Shown here: in pieces, positions 1 to 9,109 of the stretch | How positions within the stretch are numbered: the stretch's first letter is position 1 | How the letters are laid out: each line of letters begins with the position of its first letter | From: Enterovirga sp. | GTDB lineage: Bacteria > Pseudomonadota > Alphaproteobacteria > Rhizobiales > Beijerinckiaceae | NCBI GenBank assembly: GCA_028290385.1 | Contig: JAQGJZ010000260.1 | Location: 1 to 14,432, forward strand | DNA length: 14,432 nucleotides | Reading direction: 5' to 3' | Notes under the pieces: generated by a model | Databases searched by the model: none | What the model saw: the letters and a program-made list of their open reading frames with translations, nothing else | What the model was told of the DNA's origin: nothing | Position numbers and translations under genes: made by a program

Positions 1-1
1 G

Positions 2-691
2 GTGCGCAACATCGCCCAGGTCGCGACGGCCGTCGCGAACGGTGACCTCTCGCAGAAGATCACCGTGGACGCGCGCGGGGAGATCCTCGAGCTCAAGGAC
101 ACCATCAACACGATGGTCGACCAGCTCGGCGGCTTCGCCGACGAGGTCACGCGCGTGGCGCGCGAGGTCGGCACCGAGGGCAAGCTTGGCGGGCAGGCGA
201 CGGTGCCGGGGGTCGCGGGCACCTGGAAGGACCTGACCGACACCGTGAACGTCATGGCCGCGAACCTCACCGAGCAGGTGCGCGGCATCGTTAAGGTCGT
301 GACCGCGGTCGCGAACGGCGACCTCAAGCGCAACCTCACGGTGGCGTCGAAGGGCGAGGTCGCGGCGCTCGCCGAGACCATCAACAACATGACCGGCACG
401 CTCGCGACCTTTGCCGACCAGGTGACCACGGTCGCCCGCGAGGTCGGCGTGGAAGGGCGCCTGGGCGGTCAGGCCAACGTGCCGGGCGCCGCCGGCACCT
501 GGAAGGATCTCACGGACAACGTGAACCTTCTGGCCGCGAACCTCACCACGCAGGTCCGCGCCATCGCGGAGGTCGCGACCGCCGTGACCAAGGGCGACCT
601 GACGCGCTCGATCCAGGTCGAAGCGCGCGGCGAGGTGGCCGAGCTCAAGGACAACATCAACACGTTGATCGGCAACCTCCGTCTGACGACG
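2..691 (+). repeat. Tandem 276-bp HAMP-encoding repeats
   Basis: Direct repeats inside the first kinase gene. Units start at bases 2, 278 and 554, exactly 276 bp (92 codons) apart. Each opens with V-R-x-I-x-x-V-x-T-A-V and continues with GDL. The first two units carry the segment [19 protein letters not shown]. The third is shorter and ends near residue 230, where it passes into the linker before the GAF domain. Unit number is unknown because the array continues off the left edge. Such arrays are expected to transmit signals by alternating helical packing between HAMP units (family knowledge). Confidence 0.9.
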
Positions 692-3514
692 GAGCAGAAC
701 ACCGAGCAGGATTGGCTGAAGACCAACCTCGCCCGGTTCACGAACATGCTGCAGGGGCAGCGCGATCTCGTGACGGTCGGCCGGATGCTGCTGTCGGAGC
801 TCGCCCCGCTGGTCGAGGCGCAATACGGCGTCATCTACCAGGTGGATACGGGCGAGGGCGCCCCGACCGGGCTGCGGCTTCTGTCCGCCTATGCCGATGA
901 TGGGCTGTCCGGCCATCCGGAGCGCCTCGCCATGGGCGAAGGCCTGATCGGCCAATGTGCGCGGGACGCCCGCCGCATGCTGATCACCGAAATGCCCCCG
1001 ACCGTCGTGCCGATCGGCTCGGGCCTGTTCAAGGCCGTCCCCCGAAACGCGATCGTGCTGCCGGTGCTCTTCGAGGGGCAGGTGAAGGCGGTTATCGAGC
1101 TCGCCTCGCTCGGCCACTTCACCGACCTGCAGATGTCGTTCCTGGAGCAGCTCACGACCTCGATCGGCATCGTGCTGAACTCGATCGAGGCGACCATGCA
1201 GACCGAGGGCCTGCTGACCCAGTCGCAGCAGCTCGCGGCCGAGCTTCAGACCCAGCAGCGCGAGCTGCAGCAGACCAACGAACAGCTCGAGCAGAAGGCG
1301 CAGCAGCTCGCCGAGCGCAACGTCGAGGTCGAGGCGAAGAACCAGGAGATCGAGCAGGCCCGCCGTGCGCTCGAGGAGCAGGCGGCCGAGCTCGCGCTCA
1401 CGTCCAAGTACAAGTCCGAGTTCCTGGCCAATATGAGCCACGAGCTCCGCACGCCCCTGAACTCGATCCTGATCCTGGGGCAGCAGCTCAGCGAGAACCC
1501 TGACGGGAACCTGTCCGGCCGCCAGGTCGAGTTCGCCCGCACCATCCATGGCGCCGGCACCGACCTGCTCAACCTGATCACCGACATCCTCGACCTGTCG
1601 AAGATCGAGTCCGGGACGGTCTCGGTGGAGGCCGAGGAGATCTACTTCTCCAACCTCCTCGAGGTCATGGCCCGGCCCTTCCGGCACGAGGCGGAGGGCC
1701 GGCATCTGTCCTTCGACGTTCGCATGGCGCAGAACCTCGAACGGAGCCTCATCACGGACGCGAAGCGGCTGCAGCAGATCCTCAAGAACCTGCTCTCGAA
1801 CGCGTTCAAGTTCACGGCGGAGGGCGGCGTCACGCTCAGCGTCTCGCCGGTTGCGAGCGGCTGGAGCCCGGACCATCCGGTGCTGAAGCACGCGCCGTCC
1901 GTCATCGCCTTTGAAGTCACCGATACCGGCATCGGCATCCCGCCCGAGAAGCAGAAGATTATCTTCGAGGCCTTCCAGCAGGCCGATGCCGGCACGAGCC
2001 GTAAATATGGCGGCACGGGCCTCGGTCTCGCGATCAGCCGCGAGCTGGCCGGCCTGCTCGGCGGCGAGATTCAGCTGCGCAGCATGCCCGGGGTGGGCAG
2101 CACCTTCACGCTTTACCTGCCCCTGACCTATATCGGCCCGCCGGTGCAGCAGCAGACCCGTTCGGCCCGCGCGCTCGCGGTCGGTTCAGGTGACTTCCCC
2201 GAGCGGTCTTCGCACGCCGCGACCGCGACAGCCCCCTGGGCCGTTGCGGCGCTCGCGAAGGCGGCCGGCGCCAAGCTGTCGGACGCCGGCGCCAGCACCG
2301 AGCAGGAGGTCCCGGACGACCGCAACCGCATCGAGCCGGGCGACAACGTCCTGCTGATCGTTGAGGATGACGCGCATTACGCCCGCGTGATGGTCGACCT
2401 GGCGCACGACAACGGCCTCAAGGTCCTGGTCGCGCGCCGCGGCGTCGACGCCCTGGCGCTGGCGCGCGAGTTCAAGCCGACGGCCATATCGCTCGACGTG
2501 TTCCTGCCGGACATGATGGGCTGGACGGTTCTGAGCCAGCTGAAGCAGAACCCCGCGACCCGCCACATCCCGGTTCAGATCGTGACCATCGACGAGGACC
2601 GGAAGCACGGGCTGGCGCGCGGCGCCTTCTCGTTCATGTCCAAGCCGACCACGGCCGAGGGGCTCGACAACGCGCTCGCGCGGATCAAGACCTTCGCGCA
2701 GCCGCGCCGGCGGCGCCTCCTCGTTGTCGAGGACAACGCGGCCGAGCGGCTGAGCGTGACCGAACTGCTCGGCCACGGCGACATCGACATCAGGACGGCG
2801 GAGACCGGCGGCGAGGCGCTTCGGCTGCTCCGCGACGAGCCGGCCGATTGCGTCGTGCTCGACCTGAAGCTGCCCGACATGTCGGGGTTCGAGGTGCTGG
2901 AGCGGATCCGGGACGATGCGGCGCTCTCCGACATCCCGGTTGTCGTCTTCACCGGGCGCGAATTGTCGCCCGAGGAGGATGCGCAGCTCCACATGCTGGC
3001 CAGCAGCGTGGTCGTGAAGGGGGTGGAATCGCCCGAGCGCCTGCTCGACGAGACGGCCTTGTTCCTGCACCGCGTGGTGTCGGAGCTGCCGATCGAGAAG
3101 CAGCGCATGATCGAGCGCCTGCATTCGTCGGACGAGGACCTGATCGCCCGGACGGTGCTGCTGGTCGACGACGACGCACGCAACATCTTCGCGCTGTCGA
3201 GCGTTCTGGAGCGCCGAGGCATGAAGGTGCTCACCGCCACGACCGGCACCGAGGCGATTTCGATCCTCGAAAGCCGACCGGAGGTCGCCATCGTCCTCAT
3301 GGACATCATGATGCCGGGAATGGATGGCTACGAGACCATGCAGGCGATCCGGGCGAACCCGTCCTTCCGGCGCTTGCCGATCATCGCGCTCACCGCCAAG
3401 GCCATGAAAGGCGACCGGGAGAAGTGCCTGGAAGCGGGGGCGTCGGACTATCTGGCCAAGCCCGTCAACACCGAGCAGCTCCTGTCGTCGCTGCGCATGT
3501 GGCTGCACCGTTAG
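2..3514 (+). CDS. Hybrid histidine kinase with tandem HAMP repeats, GAF, kinase core and three receivers (5' partial)
   Basis: This is a cytoplasmic phosphorelay kinase; its signal is unknown. Residues are numbered from base 2. Tandem 92-residue HAMP units occupy about 1-230, a GAF domain about 255-396, and a Gln/Glu-rich coiled coil about 400-470. The HisKA domain has the motif SHELRTPLN with phospho-acceptor His480. The ATPase domain shows N600 in the N box, DTGIGIP at 641 and GGTGLGL at 670. Three receivers follow, with acceptor Asp832, Asp954 and Asp1101; their Lys residues are K881, K1006 (followed by Gly, not the usual Pro) and K1153. The GTG at base 2 is not the start: it matches an internal Val repeated at residues 93 and 185, so the gene begins upstream of the window. 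No HPt domain is visible. The next kinase starts 15 bases after the stop, so the two are probably co-transcribed. The repeat sequence closely resembles fungal group III (Nik1/Os-1) kinases, as recalled from that family. Confidence 0.95.
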   Translation: MRNIAQVATAVANGDLSQKITVDARGEILELKDTINTMVDQLGGFADEVTRVAREVGTEGKLGGQATVPGVAGTWKDLTDTVNVMAANLTEQVRGIVKVVTAVANGDLKRNLTVASKGEVAALAETINNMTGTLATFADQVTTVAREVGVEGRLGGQANVPGAAGTWKDLTDNVNLLAANLTTQVRAIAEVATAVTKGDLTRSIQVEARGEVAELKDNINTLIGNLRLTTEQNTEQDWLKTNLARFTNMLQGQRDLVTVGRMLLSELAPLVEAQYGVIYQVDTGEGAPTGLRLLSAYADDGLSGHPERLAMGEGLIGQCARDARRMLITEMPPTVVPIGSGLFKAVPRNAIVLPVLFEGQVKAVIELASLGHFTDLQMSFLEQLTTSIGIVLNSIEATMQTEGLLTQSQQLAAELQTQQRELQQTNEQLEQKAQQLAERNVEVEAKNQEIEQARRALEEQAAELALTSKYKSEFLANMSHELRTPLNSILILGQQLSENPDGNLSGRQVEFARTIHGAGTDLLNLITDILDLSKIESGTVSVEAEEIYFSNLLEVMARPFRHEAEGRHLSFDVRMAQNLERSLITDAKRLQQILKNLLSNAFKFTAEGGVTLSVSPVASGWSPDHPVLKHAPSVIAFEVTDTGIGIPPEKQKIIFEAFQQADAGTSRKYGGTGLGLAISRELAGLLGGEIQLRSMPGVGSTFTLYLPLTYIGPPVQQQTRSARALAVGSGDFPERSSHAATATAPWAVAALAKAAGAKLSDAGASTEQEVPDDRNRIEPGDNVLLIVEDDAHYARVMVDLAHDNGLKVLVARRGVDALALAREFKPTAISLDVFLPDMMGWTVLSQLKQNPATRHIPVQIVTIDEDRKHGLARGAFSFMSKPTTAEGLDNALARIKTFAQPRRRRLLVVEDNAAERLSVTELLGHGDIDIRTAETGGEALRLLRDEPADCVVLDLKLPDMSGFEVLERIRDDAALSDIPVVVFTGRELSPEEDAQLHMLASSVVVKGVESPERLLDETALFLHRVVSELPIEKQRMIERLHSSDEDLIARTVLLVDDDARNIFALSSVLERRGMKVLTATTGTEAISILESRPEVAIVLMDIMMPGMDGYETMQAIRANPSFRRLPIIALTAKAMKGDREKCLEAGASDYLAKPVNTEQLLSSLRMWLHR

Positions 3515-3529
3515 GACGAGGACGCTTTC

Positions 3530-5668
3530 GTGCAGATCCAGGACCCCGATCGGGTCAACATCCTGCTCGTCGACGATCAGCCGGCGAAGCTGCTGAGCTA
3601 CGAGGTCATCCTCAGCGAGCTCAGCGAGAACCTCATCAAGGCGAACTCCGCCCGCGAGGCGCTCGAGCATCTCCTGCGGACGGAGGTGGCCGTCATTCTG
3701 CTCGACGTCTCGATGCCCGAGCTCGACGGGTTCGAGCTCGCGACGATGATCCGGGAGCATCCCCGGTTCCAGAAGACCGCGATCATCTTCGTCTCGGCCA
3801 TCCAGATCACCGAGCTCGACAGCCTGCGTGGCTACGAGGCCGGGGCGGTCGATTACGTCCCGGTGCCGGTGGTGCCGGAGGTTCTGCGCGCCAAGGTCCG
3901 CATCTTCGCCGAGCTGTATCGCAAGACGCGGCAGCTCGAGCGGCTGAACGCCGAGCTCGAACGCCGGGTCGCCGACCGCACGGCCGCCCTCGAGGCCGCT
4001 GCGGCGCGCCTGCAGGAAAGCGAGCAGCGCCGCAACCTCGCCATGCAGGCCGGCCGGATGGGCTCCTGGGAGTGGGACGTCTCCGCCGACCGCTACATCT
4101 GGGATGCGGGCCAGTTCCGCATCTTCGGCGTGGACCCGGCAGGCTTCGTGCCGACGCGGGAAGCCGTGGACGCGCTGATCCATCCCGACGACATCGAAGC
4201 GATGCGCGGGGCCACGGCCAGTGCGGCCGCGACCGGCGAGTACTACGATCGGGAATTCCGCATCTGCCGTCCCGACGGCAGCCTGCGCTGGTGCCTGGCC
4301 AGCGGCGCGGCCAGCTTCGACGAGTCCGGCAGTCCGATCCGCCTGTCGGGCATCACGCACGACATCACCGAGCGCAAGCGCGCCGAACAGGCGCTGCAGC
4401 AGCTCAACGAAGAGCTCGAGCAGCGCATCGAGGAGCGCACCCGCGAGCGCGAGGTCGCCCTGGCCCAGCTCTTCGAGGCGCAGAAGATCGACACGATCGG
4501 CCAGCTCACGGGCGGCGTCGCGCACGATTTCAACAACCTCCTCATGGCCGTGCTCGGCAGCCTCGAGCTGCTGAAGAAGCGGGTCGCCCCGGAGGATGCG
4601 CGCTCGCACCGGCTGCTGGACAACGCCGTGCAGGGCGCCGAGCGCGGCGCCGCGCTGACCCAGCGCCTTCTGGCCTTCGCCCGGCGCCAGGAGCTCAAGC
4701 CCGAGACGGTGGACGTGCCCCAACTCATCTCCGGCATGGAGGATCTGCTCCGCCGCGCCGTGGGCCCGGCCGTCATGCTGGGCAAGGACCTTCCGGCCAA
4801 TCTCGCGCCCGTGCGGGTGGACGCGAACCAGCTCGAACTCGCGATCCTGAACCTCGCCGTGAACGCGCGGGACGCGATGCCGCTCGGCGGCATGCTGTCG
4901 ATCGTGGCGGCGGAGCAGCGGATCGCAAGCGGCGAGGGGGAGGGCCCGCGCGAGCTGCCCGCGGGCCTGTATGTCCGCCTGCAGGTCGTCGATAGCGGCC
5001 TCGGCATGGACGAGGCGACGCTTGCCCGTGCGACGGAGCCGTTCTTCACGACCAAGGGTCCGGGCAAGGGAACGGGCCTCGGCCTGTCCATGGTGCAGGG
5101 CCTCGCCGTCCAATCCGGCGGCGCCATGCGGGTCACCAGCGAGCCGGGCAAGGGGACGACCATCTCGCTCTGGCTGCCCCAGGCCGAGCTGGCCGAGGTG
5201 CAGGTGGCCGCGCCCGAGCGCGGGCTGGCGCCGCGCGGCAACTCGGCCGCGATCGGGCCCGAGCTGACCGTGCTCGTGGTCGACGACGATCTTCTCGTGG
5301 CGGCGGGGACGGCCGCGATGCTCGAGGATCTCGGGCACCGCGTGATCGAGGCGAGTTCGGGCGCCCAGGCGCTCGATGCGCTCCGGCGGCACGGGCGGGC
5401 GATCGACATCGTCATCACGGACCACGCCATGCCGGGCATGACCGGCCTCGAGCTCGCGCAGCAGCTCAAGGTGAGCCATCCGGCGCTGCCCATCATCCTG
5501 GCGAGCGGCTACGCGGATATCGACGAAGCGGCCGAGTTCGGACGGCTGCCGCGGCTGGCCAAGCCGTTCCGCCAGATCGACCTCGCATCCGCGATCGCGG
5601 CGGCCCGGGACAGCGAGGCGGCGCTGCCCGGGGACAACAACGTCGTGTCCCTCGCCGCACACCTCTGA
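3530..5668 (+). CDS. Hybrid histidine kinase: receiver-PAS-HisKA-ATPase-receiver
   Basis: 712 residues, soluble. The N-terminal receiver spans about 6-125 with acceptor Asp59. The usual Lys before Pro is replaced: the segment reads DYVPVPV, with Val112 where Lys is expected. A coiled coil follows (about 128-165), then PAS/PAC at about 168-286 (GSWEWDV, then GITHDITERKR). A second coiled coil leads to the DHp helix with GGVAHDFNNLL and phospho-acceptor His332. The ATPase domain has N445 in the N box, DSGLGM at 488 and GKGTGLGL at 512. The C-terminal receiver (about 578-700) is complete, with Asp631 and Lys678. The GTG start is supported by GAGGA at 3518-3522, seven bases upstream, and by the 15-base gap after the preceding kinase. 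The two kinases probably form one operon and may share a relay (inference). The input of the N-terminal receiver could be the upstream kinase. Confidence 0.93.
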   Translation: MQIQDPDRVNILLVDDQPAKLLSYEVILSELSENLIKANSAREALEHLLRTEVAVILLDVSMPELDGFELATMIREHPRFQKTAIIFVSAIQITELDSLRGYEAGAVDYVPVPVVPEVLRAKVRIFAELYRKTRQLERLNAELERRVADRTAALEAAAARLQESEQRRNLAMQAGRMGSWEWDVSADRYIWDAGQFRIFGVDPAGFVPTREAVDALIHPDDIEAMRGATASAAATGEYYDREFRICRPDGSLRWCLASGAASFDESGSPIRLSGITHDITERKRAEQALQQLNEELEQRIEERTREREVALAQLFEAQKIDTIGQLTGGVAHDFNNLLMAVLGSLELLKKRVAPEDARSHRLLDNAVQGAERGAALTQRLLAFARRQELKPETVDVPQLISGMEDLLRRAVGPAVMLGKDLPANLAPVRVDANQLELAILNLAVNARDAMPLGGMLSIVAAEQRIASGEGEGPRELPAGLYVRLQVVDSGLGMDEATLARATEPFFTTKGPGKGTGLGLSMVQGLAVQSGGAMRVTSEPGKGTTISLWLPQAELAEVQVAAPERGLAPRGNSAAIGPELTVLVVDDDLLVAAGTAAMLEDLGHRVIEASSGAQALDALRRHGRAIDIVITDHAMPGMTGLELAQQLKVSHPALPIILASGYADIDEAAEFGRLPRLAKPFRQIDLASAIAAARDSEAALPGDNNVVSLAAHL

Positions 5669-5689
5669 CGGCCCGCCGAGCCGGGCCGT
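5668..5689. terminator. Hairpin between convergent kinase genes
   Basis: A perfect 8-bp stem (5668-5675 with 5682-5689, ACGGCCCG/CGGGCCGT) and a 6-base loop start at the last base of the stop codon of the + strand kinase and precede the end of the - strand kinase. No T-tract follows on either strand, so it may be a transcript 3'-end structure or a weak terminator rather than a classical intrinsic terminator. Confidence 0.4.
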
Positions 5690-5707
5690 GACCGCGTCAC
5701 GCCGGCT

Positions 5708-7162
5708 TCAGGAAGCGGTTCGATCCGGGATCGCGATGCAGAAGCAGGCGCCCTGCGGCGTCTCCTCCAGTACGATGGTCCCGCCGTGCAGGCGGACCAG
5801 CTCCTCCGCCACGGGCAGGCCGAGTCCGGTGCCGCCGCTCCGCTCCGAGGCCTGAAAGGCCGAGAACAGGCGGTCCCGAACCTTGGCCGGAATGCCCGGC
5901 CCGTTATCGGCGACCCGACACCGCACGATCGACCCCGCGCGGGACGCGCTGATCAGGATGCGGGCCTCGGGCGTCTTGGCTCGGGCGAGCGCCTCGACGG
6001 CATTGCGGATCAGGTTTAGCAGCACGCGGCCGAGCTGCTCCGGATCGGCATCCACGATGAGGTCGGCCGGAACCTCGTCGACCACCGCGATCGGGTGGCC
6101 GTGGCCGAGCTCGGTCAGGCCGAGCTGGTCGGCCACCACCTCCTTCAGGCGCACGCGGCGGCGCTGCGGCGCGGGCTCCGTCACGCGGCCATAGGCCAGC
6201 GTCGCGCCGCAATATTCGATCGCCCGCGCCAGCGTCCGGATCAGCCGCGGGGCGATCCTCTGGACGGCCGGGTCCTGCACGGTTCCGAGGCGGTCGCCGA
6301 GGAGCTGCGCGGTCGTGAGCATGTTGCGGAGCTCGTGATTGATCTTGCTGACCGCGAGGCCGAGCTCCGCGAGCCGCCGCTTCTGGCGCAGCTCCGCCGC
6401 GAGTGCGATCTCCATGCCGGCGAGCGCGCGCTCCGCCGCCCCGATCTCGTCCGTGCGGGCGCTCGGACGGATGATGCGGGAGGCGTCCTCCGGGGCGGCC
6501 GCGAACTCCGTGAGGTTTTCCGACAGCCGCCGGACGGGCCGCACCACCAGGACGTAGAGCGCCAGATAGAGCAGGCCCGACGTGATGCCCGAGAGGACGA
6601 GCGAAACCACCAGGAACCTGCGCGAGCAGGCGAGCATGGCCTCGCGCACCGGGCGCTCGTCGAGGACGATCTCGACCCATTCCATCCCGCTCGCCCCCGG
6701 GGGGCCAGGCGCCACGATCCGGGTCGCGGCCGGGATCGGCACGAGCAGCGTGCGGAGCGCCCCGCGGACGCTGCCGTACCAGGGCGGGGCCCGCAGATCG
6801 ATCTCGCGGTTCGCCGGCGGAGGCGACTCGTCCCCGGTGGTCAGCAGCCACTCCGTCCCGTGCCCGCGCACGCCGATCGCCTGCGCGCCCTTCACGGCCC
6901 CGAGAAGGCGCGCCTTCATCTCGCCCGAACGGGCGTCGGGCGGCGCGGCCGAGATCGCGAGCGCGATCATCTGCGCGCCCATGACCCGGTCGCTGATCCA
7001 GCTCGACCGGAAACTGGCGAGCGACGGCACGTAGACGAGGACCTGGGCCACCATCATGAACAGCAGGGTGAGCAGGATCAGCCGCCCGGACAGCCCAAGG
7101 CGATACGGGCTGGTGCGCGCTGATGCCGGCGGCTCGACCGCCCGGGACGCGATGGTCGTCAT
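5708..7162 (-). CDS. Membrane-bound sensor histidine kinase (HAMP-HisKA-ATPase)
   Basis: 484 residues. A proline-rich cytoplasmic tail precedes TM1 (about 28-48). A periplasmic sensing region spans about 49-180, TM2 about 183-207, followed by VRPVRRL and a HAMP domain to about 262. The DHp helix carries KINHELRNML with phospho-acceptor His276. The ATPase domain shows N383/N387 in the N box, DNGPGIP at 419 and SGGTGLGLP at 442, so all catalytic boxes are intact. No receiver is fused and no separate response regulator is present in the window, so the partner is unknown. The ATG at 7162 has no strong Shine-Dalgarno sequence. A short 29-codon frame (7248 to 7159) ends across this start as CCATGA, so coupled translation is possible. 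The gene is convergent with the hybrid kinases and lies beyond the hairpins that follow flgH, so it needs its own promoter in 7163-7253; I could not identify a confident one. Confidence 0.92.
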   Translation of the reverse strand: MTTIASRAVEPPASARTSPYRLGLSGRLILLTLLFMMVAQVLVYVPSLASFRSSWISDRVMGAQMIALAISAAPPDARSGEMKARLLGAVKGAQAIGVRGHGTEWLLTTGDESPPPANREIDLRAPPWYGSVRGALRTLLVPIPAATRIVAPGPPGASGMEWVEIVLDERPVREAMLACSRRFLVVSLVLSGITSGLLYLALYVLVVRPVRRLSENLTEFAAAPEDASRIIRPSARTDEIGAAERALAGMEIALAAELRQKRRLAELGLAVSKINHELRNMLTTAQLLGDRLGTVQDPAVQRIAPRLIRTLARAIEYCGATLAYGRVTEPAPQRRRVRLKEVVADQLGLTELGHGHPIAVVDEVPADLIVDADPEQLGRVLLNLIRNAVEALARAKTPEARILISASRAGSIVRCRVADNGPGIPAKVRDRLFSAFQASERSGGTGLGLPVAEELVRLHGGTIVLEETPQGACFCIAIPDRTAS

Positions 7163-7253
7163 GGCGCCCGCCGTACCGCGCGCGCCGCCATGGCGCCCGC
7201 CCGAATGCAGGTTGTCGAAAGTGCCCCCATGGGCTGAGCACTTAGCATAGGAA

Positions 7254-7281
7254 ACGGCCCCGGCGGGAGCGCCGGGGCCGT
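7254..7281 (-). terminator. Intrinsic terminator of the flgF-flgG-flgA-flgH operon
   Basis: A perfect 12-bp G/C stem pairs 7254-7265 with 7270-7281 around the loop GGAG. Read on the - strand, the stem is followed by TTTCC, a short T-run. It lies about 57 bases beyond the flgH stop and ahead of the next - strand gene, the sensor kinase. The stem is very stable; the short T-run makes efficiency uncertain. Confidence 0.75.
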
Positions 7282-7284
7282 GTT

Positions 7285-7321
7285 GGTGCTGCGACGAACG
7301 TGGGGAGCGTGCCGCAGCACC
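7285..7321 (-). terminator. Second hairpin just after flgH
   Basis: A 9-bp perfect stem (GGTGCTGCG at 7285-7293 with CGCAGCACC at 7313-7321) with a 19-base loop lies between the flgH stop and the main terminator hairpin. It has no T-tract of its own. It probably protects the 3' end or aids termination. Confidence 0.45.
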
Positions 7322-7337
7322 GGGGAAAGGGTGCGGG

Positions 7338-8087
7338 TCAGAAGGGCAGGATGATGTCCATCACCTGCTGGCCGTAGCGCGGCTGCTGGACGTCCGTGAT
7401 CTGGCCGCGGCCGCCATAGGCGATGCGCGCCTCGGCGATCTTGGTGCTGTCGATGGTGTTGTCGGCCTCGATATCCTCCGGGCGGATGATGCCGGCGACG
7501 ATCAGTTCGCGAACCTCGAAGTTCACCCGGATCTCCTGCTTGCCCTCGACCACGAGGTTGCCGTTCGGCAGCACCTGCGTGACGACGCCCGCGACGTTGG
7601 TGACCAGCTCCTCCTTCCGGGCGATCGAGCCGGTGCCTTCCGAGCTCATGCTCGAGCTGGTGCCGACGAGCGCGCTCGGGTCCGAGCCGGGGAGCAGGTT
7701 CTTGGATTCTGCGCCGAGGAAGTTCGGCACGCCGACCTTGTCGCCGCTGGTGCGGGAGCGCTTGGTTTCGTTGTCGAGGTTGGCCTTGTCGGTGACCTTC
7801 ACCTTCACGGTGACGATGTCGCCGACCTGCTGGGCGCGCTGGTCCTTGAAGAAGGCGCGCGACCCCGTCCGCCACAGCGAACTCGCCGCGTAGGACGAGG
7901 GCTGCGGGTTCGGCATCGGCATGCGCACCGGCTTGTAGCCGGGCTGCGCGGTCGGATCCTCGATCGAGGACAGGTTCGGCGCCTTGCCGACATTCGACAG
8001 CCGGTCGAGGGAGCCGCAGCCGCCGAGCGTGAGGCCGAGGGCGGCGAGGGCGAGGGCGGCGCGGGCCGCGGAGGAGAGCGTGGACAT
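7338..8087 (-). CDS. flgH: Flagellar L-ring lipoprotein FlgH
   Basis: FlgH forms the outer-membrane L ring, the bushing around the flagellar rod. The 249-residue product has a lipoprotein signal: a short N region, a hydrophobic stretch about 10-21 and the lipobox L21-G22-G23-C24, so Cys24 is the predicted lipidated residue after cleavage. The mature part carries family hallmarks: SLW near 70, RAQQVGDIVTVKVKV, a Ser/Gly-rich central region, and the C-terminal block NGNLVVEGKQEIRVNFEVRE followed by GIIRPEDI. It ends with QQVMDIILPF. Length is typical. It is the last gene of the operon, 23 bases after flgA, with a weak Shine-Dalgarno (GAGAA at 8093-8097) and two hairpins downstream. Confidence 0.96.
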   Translation of the reverse strand: MSTLSSAARAALALAALGLTLGGCGSLDRLSNVGKAPNLSSIEDPTAQPGYKPVRMPMPNPQPSSYAASSLWRTGSRAFFKDQRAQQVGDIVTVKVKVTDKANLDNETKRSRTSGDKVGVPNFLGAESKNLLPGSDPSALVGTSSSMSSEGTGSIARKEELVTNVAGVVTQVLPNGNLVVEGKQEIRVNFEVRELIVAGIIRPEDIEADNTIDSTKIAEARIAYGGRGQITDVQQPRYGQQVMDIILPF

Positions 8088-8110
8088 GGGCGTTCTCGCG
8101 GGTTCGCGGA

Positions 8111-9103
8111 TCAGTTCTGGGTGGGGAGGGCGCCTGCGGCGACCACGCGTTCGACCGGGGCCGGACGGACCGAGACTCTGCCGGGCCCGATCACGGTGGC
8201 GGGCACGGCCTTCTTGGAGCCGGGATTCGTGATGCTGATCACGTCGCCGAGCGCGCCGCCCTCATTGGCCTTCACCCGCATGGAGAGCACGAGCCCGGGC
8301 GCTTCGTAGACGGCGGCGATCACGTCGCCCTTCTGCACGAGCTCGGGCTTGGCGACGTCGGCGGCCCGCACGAAGCTGCCGGCGCCGAGCGCCCGCCGGG
8401 CGATGCGGCCGACCAGCGGCCGGCCGTCCAGGAGGGCATCCGCCGTCACGGCGTCGCGCGGACGCTTCTCGACCGAGATGTCGGCAGGCTGCACGGTGTC
8501 GCCGCGATCGAGCGCGCGGGTGAGGACCGCGACATCGACGAGATCGACCACCGTTCCGCTGACGCGCAGCGACGCGCGCCGCTCCGTCGAGGACGGACCG
8601 AGCCAGACGGTGGCGGAGAGCCGGCGGGAGCGCCTGTCGAGCAGGACGTCGCCTGCAACGAGCTCGCCCGTCTGGTCCGGCGCGACGGCGAGCGCCGGCT
8701 GCGTGCCGTCGAACACGATCCCGGTCGAGGCCGGATCGAAGCCGAGCTTCTCGCCGAGGGCCCGCTTCAGGGCGCCCTCGATCTCGCCGGCCCCGATCTG
8801 GCGGGCTGCCCGGGTGACGGTGATCTGAAGCCGGCCGCCGGTCTCGACGGTCGTCAGGCCGAGATCCCGGGCGGCCTCGGCGACCCGGCGGGCCTGGATG
8901 GTGCCCGTCTGGCCGAGGGCCGGCGAGCGGAACAGCGGCGTGTCGGCGATCGCGGCCGGCGCGCCGTCGACGAGGTCGGCGAGGGTCAGGGTGTCCCGCC
9001 CGGTGACGACGTCGCCGCGCAGGGCGGCACCGTCGGCCGCGGAGGCTGCGACCGGCCAGAAGAGGGCGGCCGCGAGAAGGGGGGTGAGGAGCTTGCGGAT
9101 CAT
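8111..9103 (-). CDS. flgA: Flagellar P-ring assembly chaperone FlgA
   Basis: Periplasmic chaperone needed for FlgI to assemble into the P ring. Numbered from the ATG at 9103, the product is 330 residues. It has a Sec signal peptide with likely cleavage after A20-S21-A22, a variable middle, and a SAF/ChapFlgA region from about 190 (LTRALDRGDTV, RPLVGRIARRAL, LVQKGDVIAAVYEAPGLVLSMRVKA) ending near VIGPGRVSVRP. I chose the ATG at 9103 over the GTG at 9112 because GAGGTG (- strand, 9115-9110) sits six bases before the ATG but would overlap the GTG. That Shine-Dalgarno overlaps the flgG stop codon, so translation of the two is tightly linked. flgI itself is not in the window. At 330 residues it is longer than the enterobacterial protein but unremarkable for alphaproteobacteria, from memory. 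Confidence 0.93.
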   Translation of the reverse strand: MIRKLLTPLLAAALFWPVAASAADGAALRGDVVTGRDTLTLADLVDGAPAAIADTPLFRSPALGQTGTIQARRVAEAARDLGLTTVETGGRLQITVTRAARQIGAGEIEGALKRALGEKLGFDPASTGIVFDGTQPALAVAPDQTGELVAGDVLLDRRSRRLSATVWLGPSSTERRASLRVSGTVVDLVDVAVLTRALDRGDTVQPADISVEKRPRDAVTADALLDGRPLVGRIARRALGAGSFVRAADVAKPELVQKGDVIAAVYEAPGLVLSMRVKANEGGALGDVISITNPGSKKAVPATVIGPGRVSVRPAPVERVVAAGALPTQN

Positions 9104-9109
9104 GCGCGC

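Noticed and set aside
2..4. GTG at base 2 as the start of the first kinase
   Set aside because: This Val is the first position of the 92-residue HAMP unit, repeated at 278 and 554, so the window opens inside a longer gene.
2848..4995. A 715-codon + strand frame overlapping both kinases
   Set aside because: It is out of frame with the receiver, PAS and HisKA motifs, and its composition is Arg/Ala/Gly/Pro-rich low-complexity sequence typical of a shifted frame.
2186..5662. A 1158-codon open frame on the - strand opposite both hybrid kinases
   Set aside because: It is antisense to well-supported kinase domains, and its product is dominated by Arg, Leu, His, Asp and Gly with no recognisable domain. 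Long antisense frames are expected in very GC-rich genes because stop codons are rare there.
5904..7241. A 445-codon - strand frame overlapping the sensor kinase, and a 342-codon + strand frame opposite it (6095-7123)
   Set aside because: The kinase frame has intact H, N, G1 and G2 boxes and two membrane segments; the alternatives have none.
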